A DNA stretch of 5,113 nucleotides from Methanobacterium sp. (GTDB taxonomy: Archaea; Methanobacteriota; Methanobacteria; Methanobacteriales; Methanobacteriaceae). The notes beneath the pieces were generated by a model. It did no database searches, had not been told where the DNA came from, and worked only from the letters and a program-made list of their open reading frames with translations. The stretch is from NCBI GenBank assembly GCA_030539815.1, contig JAUNXM010000142.1:1-5113 (forward strand). Direction: 5' to 3'. The translations under genes and the position numbers were made by a program. Of this stretch, positions 1 through 4,986 are shown one piece after another. Within the stretch, counting starts at the first letter, position 1. The number at the start of each line of letters is the position of its first letter.

Positions 1-393
1 CGCCACTGCATCCGCTGCTCCAACCTCATGGAAATGGATTTTATCAATACCCACACCATGAACATGTGATTCTGCAATTCCCAGTGTTTGAAAAACTTTT
101 TTGGCAAAATCTAATATAGGGGGTGTGATTTTTTCATGCTCAATTTCATTTAAGGTTTCCATTAAATGCAAGTAAGATATGGGCTGATGATCAGAACATT
201 TAATATCAGCAAAGGTAGCAGAAATTCCTGATTTATTAACCAGTTCTATGTTAACTGTTACCTGGCCAAAGAATGACCCATAATAATCCATAACATCTAC
301 CACGGCTTCTATATCTGCACCTAAACTTATCAGAGCCCCTAGGATCATGTTGCCTGATATTCCTGCTTGTTGTGGATCTATAATTACCACCAT
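1..393 (-). CDS. larC: Nickel pincer cofactor biosynthesis protein LarC (N-terminal part)
   Basis: This is the N-terminal 131 codons of a LarC/DUF111 protein; the rest lies beyond the left edge. LarC is known as the CTP-dependent cyclometallase that inserts nickel into the pyridinium bis-thiocarboxylate mononucleotide to give the nickel-pincer cofactor of lactate racemase and related enzymes. Visible family marks are the N-terminal GISGNM at residues 11-16 (usually GISGDM) followed by LGAL, and the HFHEVGA motif at residues 120-126. The start is an ATG at 393-391 preceded by AGAGG (405-401) with 7-nt spacing. Family members are roughly 380-420 residues, so about one third is present. The reading frame is intact. 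It is transcribed divergently from the small gene at 585. Family assignment is confident; the in vivo client enzyme in this organism is unknown. Confidence 0.88.
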   Translation of the reverse strand, partial: MVVIIDPQQAGISGNMILGALISLGADIEAVVDVMDYYGSFFGQVTVNIELVNKSGISATFADIKCSDHQPISYLHLMETLNEIEHEKITPPILDFAKKVFQTLGIAESHVHGVGIDKIHFHEVGAADAVA

Positions 394-454
394 GAATTAA
401 CCTCTTATAGTGTGATCAGGGCACTAATCTTAAGTAGTAATGTTGGCCCTTTAT

Positions 455-473
455 TTGATATGATGTGTATCAA
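455..473. promoter_or_regulatory. Perfect dyad TTGATA-N7-TATCAA, candidate operator
   Basis: Six-base half sites TTGATA (455-460) and TATCAA (468-473) form a perfect inverted repeat with a 7-nt spacer. It lies between the divergent larC and the 48-codon gene. It is 62 bp upstream of the larC start, where the AT-rich stretch next to it (about 450-459, read on the minus strand) could serve as a TATA element. Such a position suits a repressor site. No known consensus is matched; in AT-rich DNA a dyad of this size can occur by chance. Confidence 0.3.
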
Positions 474-540
474 TACCAATTTCATTTAACATTATAATCT
501 TTTTACATCCATTGGTTATCATTATTTTGGTGTTTTTTCT

Positions 541-557
541 GGGAAATTTTATATAAT
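541..557 (+). promoter_or_regulatory. Archaeal BRE/TATA promoter of the 48-aa gene
   Basis: A purine-rich BRE (GGGAAA, 541-546) is joined directly to a near-ideal archaeal TATA box (TTTTATATAAT, 547-557). Transcription in archaea starts about 25 nt downstream of the TATA centre, placing the start near 577-580, only 5-8 nt before the ATG at 585. The mRNA would therefore be leaderless or nearly so. That agrees with the absence of a convincing Shine-Dalgarno before that ATG. This is the best promoter in the window. Confidence 0.7.
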
Positions 558-584
558 TGATTCCGTGGAAGTCACTGCCCCTTC

Positions 585-731
585 ATGATCGAAAATCAGG
601 AGTTATTAGAAAAACTGTTTGACTTCCTAAAAGGTTATTCTCCAGGATCAGACTCTGAATTTGAAAACGGTGTTCTGAAGGTTGAAATCCCAAAACAGGA
701 AAAACTGAGAGTTTCAAGGTTGATTAAATAA
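585..731 (+). CDS. Small uncharacterised 48-aa protein
   Basis: A 48-codon frame from ATG at 585 to TAA at 729-731. I do not recognise the protein. It is charged (many Glu and Lys), cysteine-free and without a membrane segment. Residues 3-16 look like an amphipathic helix (ENQELLEKLFDFLK). A Gly/Ser/Pro turn follows, then a strand-like part at residues 26-36 (FENGVLKVEIP), and a basic tail ends in RLIK. The strand-like part resembles the NGVL-x-V-x-IPK motif near the C-terminus of Hsp20 alpha-crystallin domains, but the rest of that fold is absent, so the likeness may be chance or a remnant. An in-frame stop at 558-560 excludes a longer product. A strong promoter just upstream and a terminator overlapping the stop show an independent monocistronic unit. 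The alternative is a non-coding RNA of about 180 nt. Confidence 0.55.
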   Translation: MIENQELLEKLFDFLKGYSPGSDSEFENGVLKVEIPKQEKLRVSRLIK

Positions 732-760
732 TAGGCATATTATTTGCCTATTTTCTTTTT
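730..760 (+). terminator. Hairpin plus T-tract terminator of the 48-aa gene
   Basis: An 8-bp perfect stem, AATAGGCA (730-737) with TGCCTATT (745-752) around a 7-nt loop, is followed by TTCTTTTT (753-760). The stem begins within the stop codon of the small gene. Archaeal termination mainly needs the T-rich tract, which is present; the hairpin makes this a strong candidate. Confidence 0.65.
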
Positions 761-825
761 AATAAATACTTAAAATTAGTAATGCAAATATCTGGTTATG
801 ATTATGACTTATTTTATTTAACATT

Positions 826-837
826 AAGAAAAAAGAA
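826..837 (-). terminator. T-rich terminator after the zinc-ribbon gene pair
   Basis: On the minus strand the sequence TTCTTTTTTCTT lies 17 nt beyond the stop codon of the 55-aa zinc-ribbon gene. Archaeal RNA polymerase terminates at such U-rich stretches. No strong hairpin precedes it. Between here and the opposing terminator at 730-760 (bases 761-825) I see nothing but AT-rich spacer. Confidence 0.4.
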
Positions 838-853
838 TTTTTAACCCTTTTTT

Positions 854-1021
854 TTATTTCCGGGGCAGGTTTACCATGTGGAATGTGTAGTAACGGCTGA
901 ATCCACATTCACGGCAGCGGATCTTGATGTCGAATTCATCCACCTCTATATCATGTAAGGTAGCATCTCCACAGTTATAACAATTTGCTCCCTTTTCCAG
1001 CTTCCATTTTTTTACGGGCAT
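854..1021 (-). CDS. Small stand-alone zinc-ribbon protein, 55 aa
   Basis: A 55-codon gene, beginning [11 protein letters not shown] and ending PRK, with two CxxC knuckles: C14-x2-C17 and C36-x2-C39 separated by 18 residues, followed by G-F-S-R-Y-Y (40-45). This is a classic zinc-ribbon, so binding of one zinc ion is expected; the partner (nucleic acid or protein) is unknown. The ATG at 1021-1019 shares its A with the TGA stop of the upstream gene (TGATG), and a GGGGAAG sequence lies just before it. Translation is therefore probably coupled to the PII-like gene. The ribbon matches the C-terminal ribbon of that upstream protein at 14 of 32 aligned positions, with all four cysteines at the same spacing, so the two are probably paralogous modules that act together. 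I judge it a real gene from motif, RBS and coupling. Confidence 0.8.
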   Translation of the reverse strand: MPVKKWKLEKGANCYNCGDATLHDIEVDEFDIKIRCRECGFSRYYTFHMVNLPRK

Positions 1022-1524
1022 CAGCTTCCCCCCTTTTCCACACCCTTAATTAGATAGTAACGGGATGCACCACAATTAGTACACCAAATTTTAGCTTTGT
1101 TCATGTCAATTCTTATTCTTTGAACTGAATTTTCTCCACAATAGAAACAGGGAACTTCTTTCTCAAGTAACCATGTTTCAGCCCTCTTTTTTTCCAAGTC
1201 TTTATTATTAACTATAATTCTACGAATAGGAACTTCTAAAATAGTGTATTTCTCACCCTCCAGAGTTTCCATCACCGATTCTACTATTTTATCTGTTTTT
1301 TCCTCTTCCACCACACTACATACCAGCACCGCGTCAGTGGCGTAGTCCTGGATAAGTCCAATGGCAGATTTCGGGTCTTCTTTAATAGAGAACCCTTTCC
1401 AATCCTGGGGAGACATTCCTTTATACTCCAAAATATAAAAACCAGTAATCCCAGCTTCAACCAGGGCATTCATAGCTTTTCCCAGGTTTTCTATCTCTAC
1501 AAAAACTCTCAGATGGACTTTCAA
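1021..1524 (-). CDS. PII-like protein with C-terminal zinc ribbon (MJ1244-type)
   Basis: A 167-aa protein of a methanogen family annotated as a homologue of nitrogen regulatory protein PII (COG4075/PF10126 from memory, not searched). Residues 1-100 have the PII-like pattern: strand KVHLRVFVE, a helix, then [11 protein letters not shown], where PII has its first strand-helix-strand, and a second half (about 52-100) of similar layout. Residues 126-151 form a zinc ribbon, C126-x2-C129-x18-C148-x2-C151, followed by SRYY. PII relatives sense nucleotides or small metabolites as trimers; what this one binds is not known. The start is TTG at 1524-1522, not ATG; it is preceded by GGGGG (1536-1532) at 7-nt spacing and gives the expected MKVHLRVF N-terminus. 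The stop overlaps the start of the 55-aa zinc-ribbon gene. No glnK or amtB gene is nearby, so a role in nitrogen control is not supported by context. Confidence 0.8.
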   Translation of the reverse strand: MKVHLRVFVEIENLGKAMNALVEAGITGFYILEYKGMSPQDWKGFSIKEDPKSAIGLIQDYATDAVLVCSVVEEEKTDKIVESVMETLEGEKYTILEVPIRRIIVNNKDLEKKRAETWLLEKEVPCFYCGENSVQRIRIDMNKAKIWCTNCGASRYYLIKGVEKGGS

Positions 1525-1531
1525 TATAAAA

Positions 1532-1536
1532 CCCCC
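1532..1536 (-). promoter_or_regulatory. Ribosome binding site deciding the TTG start
   Basis: GGGGG followed by TTT on the minus strand approximates the archaeal GGAGGT Shine-Dalgarno and lies 7 nt before the TTG at 1524. No ATG or GTG nearby gives a protein with the expected N-terminal strand, so this site supports the TTG start of the PII-like gene. Confidence 0.55.
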
Positions 1537-1675
1537 AAATACATTGATAACATTTAAAGATCCATTAATTCATTAGATCCGATTAAGGATTTATTATTCT
1601 AATTTCCCCATTCAATTGAATAATTCCACTATTATTTTTTATGGTTCCATGTACTCTAAATAATATTCGTTTTTT

Positions 1676-1693
1676 ATATCTTTAGAAAGATAT
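1676..1693. repeat. Perfect 18-bp palindrome in the divergent spacer
   Basis: ATATCTTT (1676-1683) and AAAGATAT (1686-1693) form a perfect inverted repeat around the 2-nt centre AG. The core AAAGAT recurs at 1719-1724 and 1732-1737, giving three copies in about 55 bp. It may be a regulator-binding dyad or a weak TATA-containing promoter. No known binding consensus is recognised. Confidence 0.35.
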
Positions 1694-1725
1694 TTTATTT
1701 ACCAGAATGATTAGACCTAAAGATA

Positions 1726-1743
1726 ATCCACAAAGATGTGGAT
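1726..1743. repeat. Perfect 7-bp hairpin with AAGA loop
   Basis: ATCCACA (1726-1732) pairs with TGTGGAT (1737-1743) around the loop AAGA. It has the highest GC content of any palindrome in this spacer and would be a stable small RNA hairpin if transcribed, or a symmetrical DNA-binding site if not. No T-tract follows, so it is not an obvious terminator. Confidence 0.4.
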
Positions 1744-1814
1744 GAAGTTAAATATTAAATGAATTTCAGTTAGATGAATCCCCCATAAAATAAAATATTA
1801 TTAGACAAAGTCTT

Positions 1815-1823
1815 TCTATAATA
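1815..1823 (+). promoter_or_regulatory. Probable TATA box of the cobZ-cobS-trm56 operon
   Basis: TCTATAATA lies so that transcription would begin near 1845, leaving a leader of about 22 nt that includes the AAAGGTG ribosome binding site (1855-1861) before the cobZ ATG at 1867. A purine-rich BRE is not clear. The element is embedded in an imperfect hairpin (1794-1825), and the predicted start point falls in a 17-bp dyad (1831-1847), which would allow occlusion by a repressor. Confidence 0.4.
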
Positions 1824-1830
1824 TTAGAAA

Positions 1831-1847
1831 AATAAGAACGACTTATT
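1831..1847. promoter_or_regulatory. Dyad AATAAG-N5-CTTATT at the predicted cobZ transcription start
   Basis: AATAAG (1831-1836) and CTTATT (1842-1847) form a perfect inverted repeat with a 5-nt spacer, between the candidate TATA box and the cobZ ribosome binding site. This is a typical place for an archaeal repressor operator. It is AT-rich and short, so chance occurrence is a real possibility. Confidence 0.3.
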
Positions 1848-1866
1848 ATAGATTAAAGGTGTTTTA

Positions 1867-2313
1867 ATGAGAGATAACAATCTATCGGGCTCGATTTATG
1901 ATTTCATGAGTGCCGCAGGGGTGGAAGTACCACAACTGGTGGAAGCAGGTTTGGAGCTTTTGGTTGGTGTGGAAAAATCCAGAGAATTTGAAATAAAACT
2001 GGAAAGCCAGATTAGGAAATCATTGCAAGATATTAATGTTATAGTTTTGATTATGGCTGGTATTCGTGTTGAAGAAGATCTATTTAATCACCGGATTGAG
2101 GGAGTGGATGTGGATGATGATCCCGCCTACCTCTACTCAGATGAAGTGTTGGGGATGGCTATTGCCAATCAAATTGCAGGTACCAAGGCTATTTTCAATT
2201 TTAAAAGATATGACGAAGCAAAACCAGGGATAATAGGTACTCTAGGACCAATGCTCGATGATGTTTTCGCAGGTTTGGTTGCTGGTTGTATGTCAAAAAT
2301 CTTTGAGGAATAA
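1867..2313 (+). CDS. cobZ: Alpha-ribazole phosphatase CobZ (PgpA-like)
   Basis: A 148-aa protein of the archaeal CobZ type, the non-orthologous replacement of bacterial CobC. CobZ removes the 5'-phosphate from alpha-ribazole phosphate or adenosylcobalamin phosphate in the last step of nucleotide-loop assembly. It is related in sequence to phosphatidylglycerophosphatase A, and the PgpA-type motifs are visible: SDEVLG at 91-96, FKRYDEAKP at 112-120, and [10 protein letters not shown] at 127-136, with acidic residues D92, E93, D116, D131 and D132 likely to bind metal. The first 65 residues form an N-terminal helical extension. The start ATG follows AAAGGTG (1855-1861) at 5-nt spacing. Three bases separate it from cobS, which strongly favours a cobalamin role over phospholipid metabolism. 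It is the first gene of the operon. Confidence 0.85.
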   Translation: MRDNNLSGSIYDFMSAAGVEVPQLVEAGLELLVGVEKSREFEIKLESQIRKSLQDINVIVLIMAGIRVEEDLFNHRIEGVDVDDDPAYLYSDEVLGMAIANQIAGTKAIFNFKRYDEAKPGIIGTLGPMLDDVFAGLVAGCMSKIFEE

Positions 2314-2316
2314 AAA

Positions 2317-3135
2317 ATGTCCCGGAAAAGTCTCCAGAGGAAGGTTCCACTATCTGATGAGGGGAAAAAAGATGATAAAACCCAAATAAGTGGGTATGGT
2401 TTTCTGGGACTATTATCATTCTCCACCATACTACCCATAAATATTCACAGCACAGTCCCAGAAATGGCCAAGTTTACTTTCTTGTGGCCAATAATTGGAG
2501 CTTTAATTGGAATTATTGTAGGTGGCTTTGGCTGGCTTCTTACGGATATCTTACATCTATCTCCACTCTTATCTGCTGCACTGGTTTACAGTTTAGCAAT
2601 TAGTTTCACTGGATTCCACCACTTGGATGGCCTGGTTGACTTTGGGGATGGCCTCATGGCCCATGGAGACCCTAAAAAAAAGATAGAAATCATGCGCGAT
2701 AAAAGGATAGGTACTGGTGGCCTGGCCATGCTTTTAATGGTTTCTTTGGTAACAGTTACATCTATTGCCTCCTTAAATGTCGTTTATATATTACCGGCTA
2801 TTTTCGTGTCCGAAGTGGCTGCTAAACTTAGTTTGATAAGCTGTGCAACCTTTTCCCAACCACTACCTGATGGTACCGGCCAATTCTTTATCCACAATAT
2901 GGACTGGAAGCTCTTTACTGGATCAGTGGCCTTAACCGTTATTCTGGGATTTTTAGCCTTCAACTACAATGGTATCGTTGGAGTGATGGGGGGTCTTATT
3001 TCAGGACTGGTAATGGTTTTCATCACTAGAAGGAATTTTATATGGACCAATGGAGATATTTTGGGTGCATCTAATGAGATGGGTAGAATGCTATCCCTCC
3101 TGTTCATGGTTATAATTATTTCACGGAGTGTTTAA
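2317..3135 (+). CDS. cobS: Adenosylcobinamide-GDP ribazoletransferase (cobalamin synthase) CobS
   Basis: A 272-aa integral membrane enzyme joining adenosylcobinamide-GDP to alpha-ribazole or its 5'-phosphate, releasing GMP and giving adenosylcobalamin or its phosphate. Family motifs are clear: HHLDGLVDFGDGL at 101-113, IMRDKRIGTGG at 125-135, and GDILGASNEMGR near the C-terminus (246-257). Hydrophobic membrane segments lie at about 53-76, 84-100, 135-165, 200-218, 219-237 and 258-270. The first 25 residues are a charged extension before the usual GFLGLLSFSTILP start of the domain. The ATG at 2317 is supported by GAGGA at the end of cobZ (7-8 nt upstream). The stop is directly followed by the ATG of trm56. 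CobZ upstream would act on the product or on the alpha-ribazole phosphate substrate, so the two genes cover consecutive steps. Confidence 0.95.
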   Translation: MSRKSLQRKVPLSDEGKKDDKTQISGYGFLGLLSFSTILPINIHSTVPEMAKFTFLWPIIGALIGIIVGGFGWLLTDILHLSPLLSAALVYSLAISFTGFHHLDGLVDFGDGLMAHGDPKKKIEIMRDKRIGTGGLAMLLMVSLVTVTSIASLNVVYILPAIFVSEVAAKLSLISCATFSQPLPDGTGQFFIHNMDWKLFTGSVALTVILGFLAFNYNGIVGVMGGLISGLVMVFITRRNFIWTNGDILGASNEMGRMLSLLFMVIIISRSV

Positions 3136-3675
3136 ATGGAAGTAAAGGTTTTACGACTGGATCATCGCAGACAACGCGATGCAAGAATTACAACCCACGT
3201 GTGCCTCACTGCCAGAGCATTAGGGGCATCTGGAGTGTTTTTAAATGGGGATCATGATAAAAAACTCATAAGAAATGTTCAAGACGTGGTTGAACGTTGG
3301 GGTGGAGATTTCCAAATGGAATACTGTAAAAATTGGGAGAATCTCCTGGATGAATGGAAAAATAAAGGAGGAGAAATTGTTCACCTCACCATGTACGGTG
3401 AGCCAGTGCAAGAAGTTACACCTAAAATCAGAAGTTCCAGCCAGGATAAGCTGGTGGTGGTCGGTGGTTCGCGGGTTCCCAGTAAAGTGTACCAGGAATC
3501 AGACTGGAATGTTTCAGTGACTACTCAACCCCATTCGGAAGTTTCGTCACTGGCCATATTCCTACACATGTTACACGAAGGAAAGGAACTGGATTTAAAA
3601 TTTGAGAATGGCAATATGGAAGTTATACCCTCAGCTAAGGGTAAAAATGTTCAAATAAAGGATAGGGCCGAATAA
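3136..3675 (+). CDS. tRNA (cytidine(56)-2'-O)-methyltransferase Trm56
   Basis: A 179-aa SPOUT-class methyltransferase of the archaea-specific Trm56 family (COG1303). It uses S-adenosylmethionine to 2'-O-methylate C56 in the T-loop of tRNAs, stabilising the elbow. Hallmarks are the N-terminal LRLDHRRQRDARITTHV (6-22), LTMYG at 84-88, VVVGGSRVP at 107-115, and the knot-forming QPHSEVSSLAIFLH at 131-144. The usual GNQPHSE is TTQPHSE here, a mild variation. Length fits the family. The start ATG abuts the TAA of cobS and is preceded by GGAGTG (3125-3130) at 5-nt spacing, so co-transcription and probably coupled translation are expected. It has no known function in cobalamin synthesis; the shared operon may reflect nothing more than co-expression. 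Confidence 0.95.
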   Translation: MEVKVLRLDHRRQRDARITTHVCLTARALGASGVFLNGDHDKKLIRNVQDVVERWGGDFQMEYCKNWENLLDEWKNKGGEIVHLTMYGEPVQEVTPKIRSSSQDKLVVVGGSRVPSKVYQESDWNVSVTTQPHSEVSSLAIFLHMLHEGKELDLKFENGNMEVIPSAKGKNVQIKDRAE

Positions 3676-3761
3676 TAAGAATGAAATCCTGAAAATCTCC
3701 AATAAACTACCCTTATACTTGAATTATCCCTTAAATTTTATTATTCCCGAAAATACTATTT
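3676..3761. other. Convergent intergenic spacer with T-rich stretches
   Basis: These 86 bp lie between the ends of trm56 (plus) and the sugar dehydrogenase-like gene (minus). On the plus strand a run of five T (3759-3763) overlaps the stop codon of the opposing gene; on the minus strand TATTTT and AT-rich runs occur at about 3730-3757. Transcripts from both sides probably end here, but I see no clear hairpin and cannot place the stop points. Confidence 0.4.
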
Positions 3762-4811
3762 TTAAACCATTTTGATTCTGATTATTCTGTCATCACCACT
3801 CTGGGGAATTCCCCGGCCATCCCGATTGGAAGTGGTAATGTAAAGGTATCCATTGTGCTCAACCACTTCCCTTATTCTTCCCAAATCAGTGAAAGTAGCC
3901 ATCTCACTTAAAATGCTTTCACCATCATTGGACAGAGTAATCTTCCTTAATTGAGAACCCCTGAGGCCAGCCACGTAAAGGGCACCCTGATAATAGACAA
4001 TCCCTGAAGGAGCTAAAGTTAGTTCCGTGTAAGCCCTTAAAGGTTCCATATAGCCTGTTACGGTGGTGTTGCCTTCGTATAGGGGCCATCCATAGTTTCC
4101 ACCCTTGCGGATAATGTTGACCTCATCATTTTTACTCTGCCCGTGTTCAGATGCATACATTATCCCGGTGGGGCCCCAGGTTATCCCCTGAGGATTCCGG
4201 TGGCCATAACTGTAAACATGGTTCCCGAATGGATTATCAGCAGGTAGTGAACCATCCGTGTTGAGACGTAATATCTTACCCGCCAGTGAACTGGTGTCCT
4301 GAGCCAGGCTGGGATTTGCTGAATCACCAGTAGTTGCATACAGCTTCCCATCTGGTCCGAACTTCAATCTTCCCCCATCATGAATGGCTGCCCCCGGGAT
4401 CTTATCAAGTATTACTGTTTCATTAATAATTTGCTCCCCTTCTAACTCAAAGCGAGAAATTTGGTTAGAGTCACCAAGTGAATAATAAACATAGATGTAA
4501 TGGTTTGAATTGAAGTCAGGGTCCACAGCGATCCCCAAAAAACCAGATTCACTATTTTGAGTAACATTGACCTGTCCCAGTGTTTTAACTGCCTTACCTT
4601 CCATTATACTCAATTTTCCCCCTCGTTGCGTGAAAATCATACGATCATCAGGGAGAAAAGCCAGGGCCCATGGGACATCCAGATTTTCAGCCATAACCTC
4701 TGAACTATAACCTGTTTCATTAATATCTTTAGGAATAAACGAAATAGAAACTACAAAAATACCTATTAAAATCAATGGAACTACAACTATAGCCAGTAAT
4801 TTGATTTTCAT
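3762..4811 (-). CDS. Membrane-anchored PQQ-type sugar (aldose) dehydrogenase-like beta-propeller
   Basis: A 349-aa protein of the glucose/sorbosone dehydrogenase family (GSDH, PF07995), six-bladed propellers that in characterised members oxidise aldose sugars with PQQ and calcium. Numbered from the chosen start, residues 4-26 are one hydrophobic signal-anchor segment without a lipobox cysteine, so the propeller should sit outside the membrane. Motifs expected of the active site are present: IHDGG with H144, GHRNPQG at 203-209 with R205, N206 and Q208, SEHGQ at 221-225, and GGNYGWP at 237-243. I chose the ATG at 4811 because AGGTG (4822-4818) precedes it by 6 nt and the signal segment follows at once. 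An in-frame ATG at 4841 would add 10 residues but has no ribosome binding site. Methanogens are not known to make PQQ, so the cofactor and substrate are open. The gene points towards trm56 and has no functional partner nearby. Confidence 0.85.
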   Translation of the reverse strand: MKIKLLAIVVVPLILIGIFVVSISFIPKDINETGYSSEVMAENLDVPWALAFLPDDRMIFTQRGGKLSIMEGKAVKTLGQVNVTQNSESGFLGIAVDPDFNSNHYIYVYYSLGDSNQISRFELEGEQIINETVILDKIPGAAIHDGGRLKFGPDGKLYATTGDSANPSLAQDTSSLAGKILRLNTDGSLPADNPFGNHVYSYGHRNPQGITWGPTGIMYASEHGQSKNDEVNIIRKGGNYGWPLYEGNTTVTGYMEPLRAYTELTLAPSGIVYYQGALYVAGLRGSQLRKITLSNDGESILSEMATFTDLGRIREVVEHNGYLYITTSNRDGRGIPQSGDDRIIRIKMV

Positions 4812-4817
4812 TTTACA

Positions 4818-4822
4818 CACCT
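4818..4822 (-). promoter_or_regulatory. Ribosome binding site deciding the start of the sugar dehydrogenase-like gene
   Basis: AGGTG on the minus strand matches the archaeal anti-Shine-Dalgarno and is 6 nt from the ATG at 4811. The alternative ATG at 4841 has no such element, so this site favours the shorter 349-aa product. Confidence 0.65.
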
Positions 4823-4986
4823 GATCTATATTTATATCCATTGAATAAGATGAATTTATTGAAAATCATATTTAGTGGCAGATATAGATTTAACACATGG
4901 AAATTATAACAGTAATCAAACTAACACCGGAAGCAATCTACTTCAAATGAATTGCTAATTTAAAAATGAACTGTTTGGTGTAGTAA

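Larger units (their letters stand above)
1525..1866. other. Divergent, palindrome-rich gene-free region
   Basis: This 342-bp AT-rich spacer separates the leftward PII-like gene from the rightward cobZ-cobS-trm56 operon. No frame longer than about a dozen codons looks real. It holds the start signals of both units and several perfect or near-perfect palindromes (1610-1621, 1676-1693, 1726-1743, 1794-1825, 1831-1847). I see no cobalamin riboswitch: no B12-box-like conserved element is present, and such riboswitches are mainly bacterial. TATA-like stretches occur at 1551-1558 (minus strand) and 1815-1823 (plus strand). Confidence 0.6.

Noticed and set aside
1..20. GCCACTG near the left edge, resembling a cobalamin riboswitch B12 box
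   Set aside because: It lies within the larC coding sequence (the EVGAADAVA part), in the wrong place for any leader, and no other riboswitch element is present.
418..450. AGGGC...GCCCT inverted repeat upstream of larC
   Set aside because: Only five base pairs with a 23-nt gap and no further pairing inside; expected by chance.
475..516. ACCAAT...ATTGGT inverted repeat
   Set aside because: Six base pairs separated by 30 nt with mismatches on both sides; no support as a structure or operator.
1284..1469. 61-codon minus-strand frame inside the PII-like gene
   Set aside because: It overlaps the real gene in another frame on the same strand and has no family features.
1707..1745. 12-codon frame starting at the ATG near 1708 in the divergent spacer
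   Set aside because: Too short, no ribosome binding site, and it runs through the 1726-1743 hairpin.
2169..2438. Minus-strand open frames of 89 and 72 codons across the cobZ-cobS junction
   Set aside because: They lie antisense to two well-supported genes, have no ribosome binding site or recognisable motif, and their composition reflects the opposite strand.
3275..3520. 81-codon plus-strand frame inside trm56
   Set aside because: It is an out-of-frame shadow of trm56, which carries all SPOUT family motifs.
4812..4841. N-terminal extension of the sugar dehydrogenase-like protein from the ATG at 4841
   Set aside because: No ribosome binding site precedes it, and it would put ten polar residues in front of the signal-anchor; the ATG at 4811 has AGGTG at ideal spacing.
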